Assembly (NCBI GenBank): GCA_934643865.1
Contig: CAKUCX010000012.1
Location: 1 to 64,000, forward strand
Length of the DNA stretch: 64,000 bases
Origin: an uncultured Kiritimatiellota bacterium
GTDB taxonomy: Bacteria > Verrucomicrobiota > Kiritimatiellia > RFP12 > UBA1067
Reading direction: 5' to 3'
The position numbers and the translations under genes were made by a program. The notes beneath the pieces are model-generated. The model saw only the letters and a list, made by a program, of their open reading frames with translations, was not told the DNA's origin and did not search any database. Each line of letters starts with the position of its first letter. The first letter of the stretch is position 1. Below, piece by piece: positions 61,094-64,000 of this stretch.

Positions 61094-62359
61094 ATGCACA
61101 AGGTCGTCCTGAACGACAAGCGCGACTACGCGACGCGCCATCGCCATCCCTGGATCTTCTCCGGGGCGATCCGCAGCGTCGAGGGGGCGCCGGGCGTCGG
61201 CGAGACGGTCGCGGTCTGCTCCGCGAAGGGCGACGGCCTGGGGTACGGGTCCTACTCGCCCCACAGCCAGATCCGCGTGAGGATGCTGAGTTTCCGCGCG
61301 GACGCCGTGCCGGACGCGGCGTTCATCGACGGCCTCGTCGCCGACGCCGTCCGGCGCCGCGCGGCGTTCTGGGCCGACGGACGGACGAACGCCGTGCGCG
61401 TCGTCAACGCCGAGAGCGACGGCCTCCCCGGCGTGATCGCCGACGTCTACAACGGCTTCGCCGTCGTCCAGCTCGCGAGCGCGGGCGCGGAGTTCTGGAA
61501 GCCGGTGCTTGTGGAGGCCCTCATGCGCCACGTCCCCGGCTGCCGGGGCGTCTACAACCGCAGTGACGTCGACGCCCGCGCGCGCGAGGGCCTGCGCGTG
61601 CGGCCGCAGCAGGCCGCGGCCCTCCCGGAAGGCGGCGGGGTGTCTGCGGCGGACAAGGGGGGCGACCCGAACGAGGTCGGCCTCCTCGCGGGCGAGGAGC
61701 CGCCCGAGCTGATCGAGGTGAAGGAGGGGGCGATCCGCTACCTCGTCGATGTGCGCCGGGGGCACAAGACGGGGTTCTATCTCGACCAGCGCGACGCGCG
61801 CGCGGCGGTGGGCGCCCTCGCGAAGGACGCGGACGTCCTCAACTGCTTCTCCTACACGGGCGGCTTCGGCCTTGCGGCGTGCGCGGGGGGCGCGAAGTCG
61901 GTCACGCACCTCGACGTGTCGGCGGGCGCGCTCGCCCTTGCGCGGCAGAACACCGCGCTCAACCCCTCCGCCACGGTCTGCGACTTCGTGGAGGCGGATG
62001 TCTTCAAGCAGCTGCGCCTCTACCGCGATCAGGGGCGGTCGTTCGACCTCATCGTCCTCGACCCGCCGAAGTTCGCCGACACGAAGGCGGGCCTGATGCG
62101 CGCGACGCGCGGGTACAAGGACATCAACCTCCTCGCGATGAAGCTCCTGCGTCCGAACGGCCTGCTCGCGACGTTCTCCTGCTCGGGCGCGATGACGCCA
62201 GACCTCTTCGACAAGGTCTGCGCCGAGGCGGCCTTCGACGCGAAGCGCGCGTTCCAGATCGTCGCGCGCACGCGCCAGGCGGCGGGCGACCATCCCGTGG
62301 GCCTTTCCTTCCCCGAGGGCCTCTACCTGAAGGGTCTCGTCCTGCGCGCCGCCCCGTGA
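61094..62359 (+). CDS. RlmI/RlmK-like class I SAM-dependent rRNA methyltransferase
   Basis: This 421-residue protein has an N-terminal PUA-like domain (RDYATRHRHPWIFSGAIRSV) and a C-terminal Rossmann methyltransferase with LNCFSYTGGFGLAACAGGA (SAM motif) and FDLIVLDPPKFADTKAG, the DPPKF catalytic block of RlmI-type m5C methyltransferases. The DVRRGHKTGFYLDQRDAR stretch is also conserved. An extra segment of about 35 residues (about 172-210, including AAALPEGGGVSAADKGGDP) is not usual in RlmI. It probably modifies 23S rRNA. Confidence 0.88.
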   Translation: MHKVVLNDKRDYATRHRHPWIFSGAIRSVEGAPGVGETVAVCSAKGDGLGYGSYSPHSQIRVRMLSFRADAVPDAAFIDGLVADAVRRRAAFWADGRTNAVRVVNAESDGLPGVIADVYNGFAVVQLASAGAEFWKPVLVEALMRHVPGCRGVYNRSDVDARAREGLRVRPQQAAALPEGGGVSAADKGGDPNEVGLLAGEEPPELIEVKEGAIRYLVDVRRGHKTGFYLDQRDARAAVGALAKDADVLNCFSYTGGFGLAACAGGAKSVTHLDVSAGALALARQNTALNPSATVCDFVEADVFKQLRLYRDQGRSFDLIVLDPPKFADTKAGLMRATRGYKDINLLAMKLLRPNGLLATFSCSGAMTPDLFDKVCAEAAFDAKRAFQIVARTRQAAGDHPVGLSFPEGLYLKGLVLRAAP

Positions 62360-62401
62360 ACGGGCGCGCGCCGCGTCCGAGGCGCCCGCCGGGCGGCTCT
62401 C

Positions 62402-62430
62402 TTTACGCAGGGGGGCGATTCTGCTATACT
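62402..62430 (+). promoter_or_regulatory. Promoter of the secreted unknown at 62462
   Basis: TTTACG (62402-62407), 17-bp spacer, TATACT (62425-62430) with TGC. The leader is about 25 nt. Confidence 0.7.
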
Positions 62431-62461
62431 TCGGGCCAAAGGCCAAGACCTGCCATCCATC

Positions 62462-63715
62462 ATGAAACACCTGCTCGCACTCGCCCTCGCCCTGCCGTTG
62501 ACGGCCCTCGCCTCCCCGAAGGTGCCGACGGAATGGACGCCCGTTCAGACGAACGCGATTGCGCGCTGGAAGGCCGAGAACGCATCGCCGGAAGGCGTCG
62601 CCTGGGATGCGCGGGCGCACACGGTGCGCTTCCTCGCTGAGGCGACGGGGGTGGGCACGGGCGAGCCCGTCGAGTTCTTCGCCATCGGCCCGCTTTCAGA
62701 CCGCGCCTACGAGTCCCTGCTAGTGACGGTGGCCTCGCCGGCCGCGATCGCCGCCGCCTTTGACCGCGCGGGCGTGCCGCGCGGCCGTGCCGTCGACGCA
62801 TCCCGCGCGCGGCTCTGGCCCTACGGCGAAAAGCTCGCGGTGACGGTGGCGCCGTGGGGCGGCGCGCCGTCGTCGTCCGCCCCCGGCGGCCTCGCCGCGC
62901 TCGTGCGGGACGCCCGCGCGCGGGAGGAGGGCGACGCCCTCGGATCGCCGGTCGTGTGGACGGGCGGCGCGCGGGACGCGGCGGGCGCGCCCGTCGCCGC
63001 GACGAACGCGCCCTGCGCCGTCTTCGCGCTCTACAACCATGCGCCGTCCCTTTTGCAGCTGGATGGCCTCTTCGACCAGTCGTCCACCTACGGGCGCTTC
63101 GGCGCGGCGCGCGCCTGCACGGCGGGCGACCTCTTCGAGATCACGTTCGCGTGGGACGGGCGGACGCACGTGGAGGACGTCGTCGTGACGCTTGCGCCGA
63201 CGAACGCCGCACAGCAGATCGCCGCGCTCAAGGCGCGCGCGCAGGCGCGCGACGTCCATGCGCGCCTCGCCTTCGGCGCGGGCGTGACGGTCGCCGAGGC
63301 GGCCGCGCTCGCCGAAGCCTTCGCGGCGCTGGACGGACGCGGGCTCAAGATGAACGGCTGCGCGCCGGGGCAGTTCTTCTTCCGCGCCTTTCTGCCCGAT
63401 CCCGCCTGGCGGAGCCGGGAAGGGCGCATCTTCCAGCCCTTCGAGGTCCACGTCGCCGCCGACGGCGCGCGCACGTTCGTCTTTTGCGAGGAGGACTGGA
63501 GCGGGGACGGCCTCGACCCCGTCCTGAAGCCGCGCGCGACGCCGTTCAGGGACTGGCGCGAGCTGCCCGCGCTCATCGCGCGGACAGGCGAGCAGGGGGA
63601 GAAGGTGGCGGTGCTGTTCCTCTTCGCCCCGAAGACGGCGCCTGTCGCCTCGCTCGCGCCCGTTCTCAAGGCGCTCGGCGCGCGCATCGGCACGTTCTAC
63701 GTGTTCGGGGAATGA
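62462..63715 (+). CDS. Secreted protein of unknown function
   Basis: I do not recognise this 417-residue protein. A signal peptide (KHLLALALALPLTALASPK) is clear. The mature part is alanine-rich, with beta-like stretches (EPVEFFAIGPLSDRAYESLL, FVFCEEDWSGDGLDPVLKP) and a segment CAPGQFFFRAFLPDPAWRSR near residue 300. No catalytic motif, repeat or anchor is seen. It has a good promoter of its own but a poor ribosome-binding site. It converges with the truncated gene at the right edge. Confidence 0.65.
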   Translation: MKHLLALALALPLTALASPKVPTEWTPVQTNAIARWKAENASPEGVAWDARAHTVRFLAEATGVGTGEPVEFFAIGPLSDRAYESLLVTVASPAAIAAAFDRAGVPRGRAVDASRARLWPYGEKLAVTVAPWGGAPSSSAPGGLAALVRDARAREEGDALGSPVVWTGGARDAAGAPVAATNAPCAVFALYNHAPSLLQLDGLFDQSSTYGRFGAARACTAGDLFEITFAWDGRTHVEDVVVTLAPTNAAQQIAALKARAQARDVHARLAFGAGVTVAEAAALAEAFAALDGRGLKMNGCAPGQFFFRAFLPDPAWRSREGRIFQPFEVHVAADGARTFVFCEEDWSGDGLDPVLKPRATPFRDWRELPALIARTGEQGEKVAVLFLFAPKTAPVASLAPVLKALGARIGTFYVFGE

Positions 63716-63745
63716 GACGCCGCCACGAAGGACGCGGCCCGCTCG

Positions 63746-64000
63746 TCAGAAGATCGACGCGGCGTCCTTCACCTGCTGGTCGCGGCGCGCGGCGGCGGCC
63801 TTGCGGGCTTCCTTGCGCAGCGCCTCCTCCTCCTCGTCGGCGAGGCGCACGAGCGTGTCGTCCCAGGCCGTCAGGACGGTCTGGTAGTCCTGCGACGCGC
63901 CCGCGAGGCAGACGGTCACCGTGCGGTCCGGCGCCACGTCGAAGGCGTAGTACGGCCGGCGGTAGCTGATGAGGCGCGCCCAGGCGCCGTAGCGCTTCTC
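63746..64000 (-). CDS. C-terminal part of an unknown protein, cut by the window edge
   Basis: An open frame enters from beyond 64000 and encodes at least 84 residues, ending RRDQQVKDAASIF. The visible part has YRRPYYAFDVAPDRTVTVC and a charged helical tail (DEEEEALRKEARKAAAARR). The upstream start is outside the window, so neither length nor function can be given. Confidence 0.5.
   Translation of the reverse strand, partial: EKRYGAWARLISYRRPYYAFDVAPDRTVTVCLAGASQDYQTVLTAWDDTLVRLADEEEEALRKEARKAAAARRDQQVKDAASIF

Overview
The window is a GC-rich bacterial chromosome segment packed with genes on both strands. It most resembles the PVC group, and within it a gut or rumen Kiritimatiellae/Lentisphaerae-type anaerobe. 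This is an inference from gene content: autotransporter-type beta-strand-repeat proteins, a prepilin/H-DG-type pseudopilin, a hydrazine-synthase-alpha-like cytochrome fused to a formylglycine-generating-enzyme domain, a eukaryote-type hexokinase, secreted glycoside hydrolases and an S10 operon lacking rpmD. No rRNA, tRNA, CRISPR array or recognisable integrase was found.

Layout. 0.4-4.0 kb: a GT4 glycosyltransferase, a divergent EtfB/EtfA pair and a GtrA-like membrane protein. 4.1-8.2 kb: a tightly coupled potABCD polyamine transporter operon, followed by a cation diffusion facilitator. 9.2-15.9 kb: rplU-rpmA with a strong terminator, tig-clpP-clpX-panD, hexokinase and a polyprenyl synthase. 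15.9-17.8 kb: an odd, AT-richer island with homopolymers, short tandem repeats and one orphan gene bracketed by a perfect 20-bp inverted repeat. 17.8-20.7 kb: a large secreted PA14/discoidin-like protein. 20.8-31.4 kb: the S10-spc ribosomal protein operon ending in secY, with a structured leader. 31.5-34.4 kb (minus strand): a cobalamin-riboswitch-controlled operon of a secreted surface protein and a pseudopilin. 34.5-49.3 kb: a di-heme/FGE fusion protein, then a glycan-use region (GH50-like, a beta-strand-repeat adhesin, GH2, GH31, a Tat-exported Gfo/Idh/MocA oxidoreductase). 49.3-55.4 kb: a small membrane protein, a pseudouridine synthase, a chromate transporter, a uridine-kinase-like protein, a YfcE-type phosphodiesterase and ObgE, with a palindromic repeat array. 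55.5-64 kb: an SSS-family transporter overlapping a tandem pair of QueG-like Fe-S proteins, EttA, an RlmI-like methyltransferase, a secreted unknown and a truncated gene at the edge.

Genome-wide traits visible here: most promoters carry an extended -10 of the form TG-n-TAnaCT, usually with a TTGnCn -35 box 17-18 bp upstream. For at least seven genes the -10 box ends only 6-10 nt before the start codon, so leaderless mRNAs appear common. Operons are often coupled by ATGA or TAATG overlaps.

The most notable item is the cobalamin riboswitch at 34.24-34.39 kb. It controls a surface protein plus pseudopilin rather than a recognisable BtuB/BtuFCD transporter, so this two-gene operon is a candidate B12-capture or B12-responsive surface system. 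The IR-bounded orphan gene at 16.2-17.4 kb is the second candidate for something undescribed.
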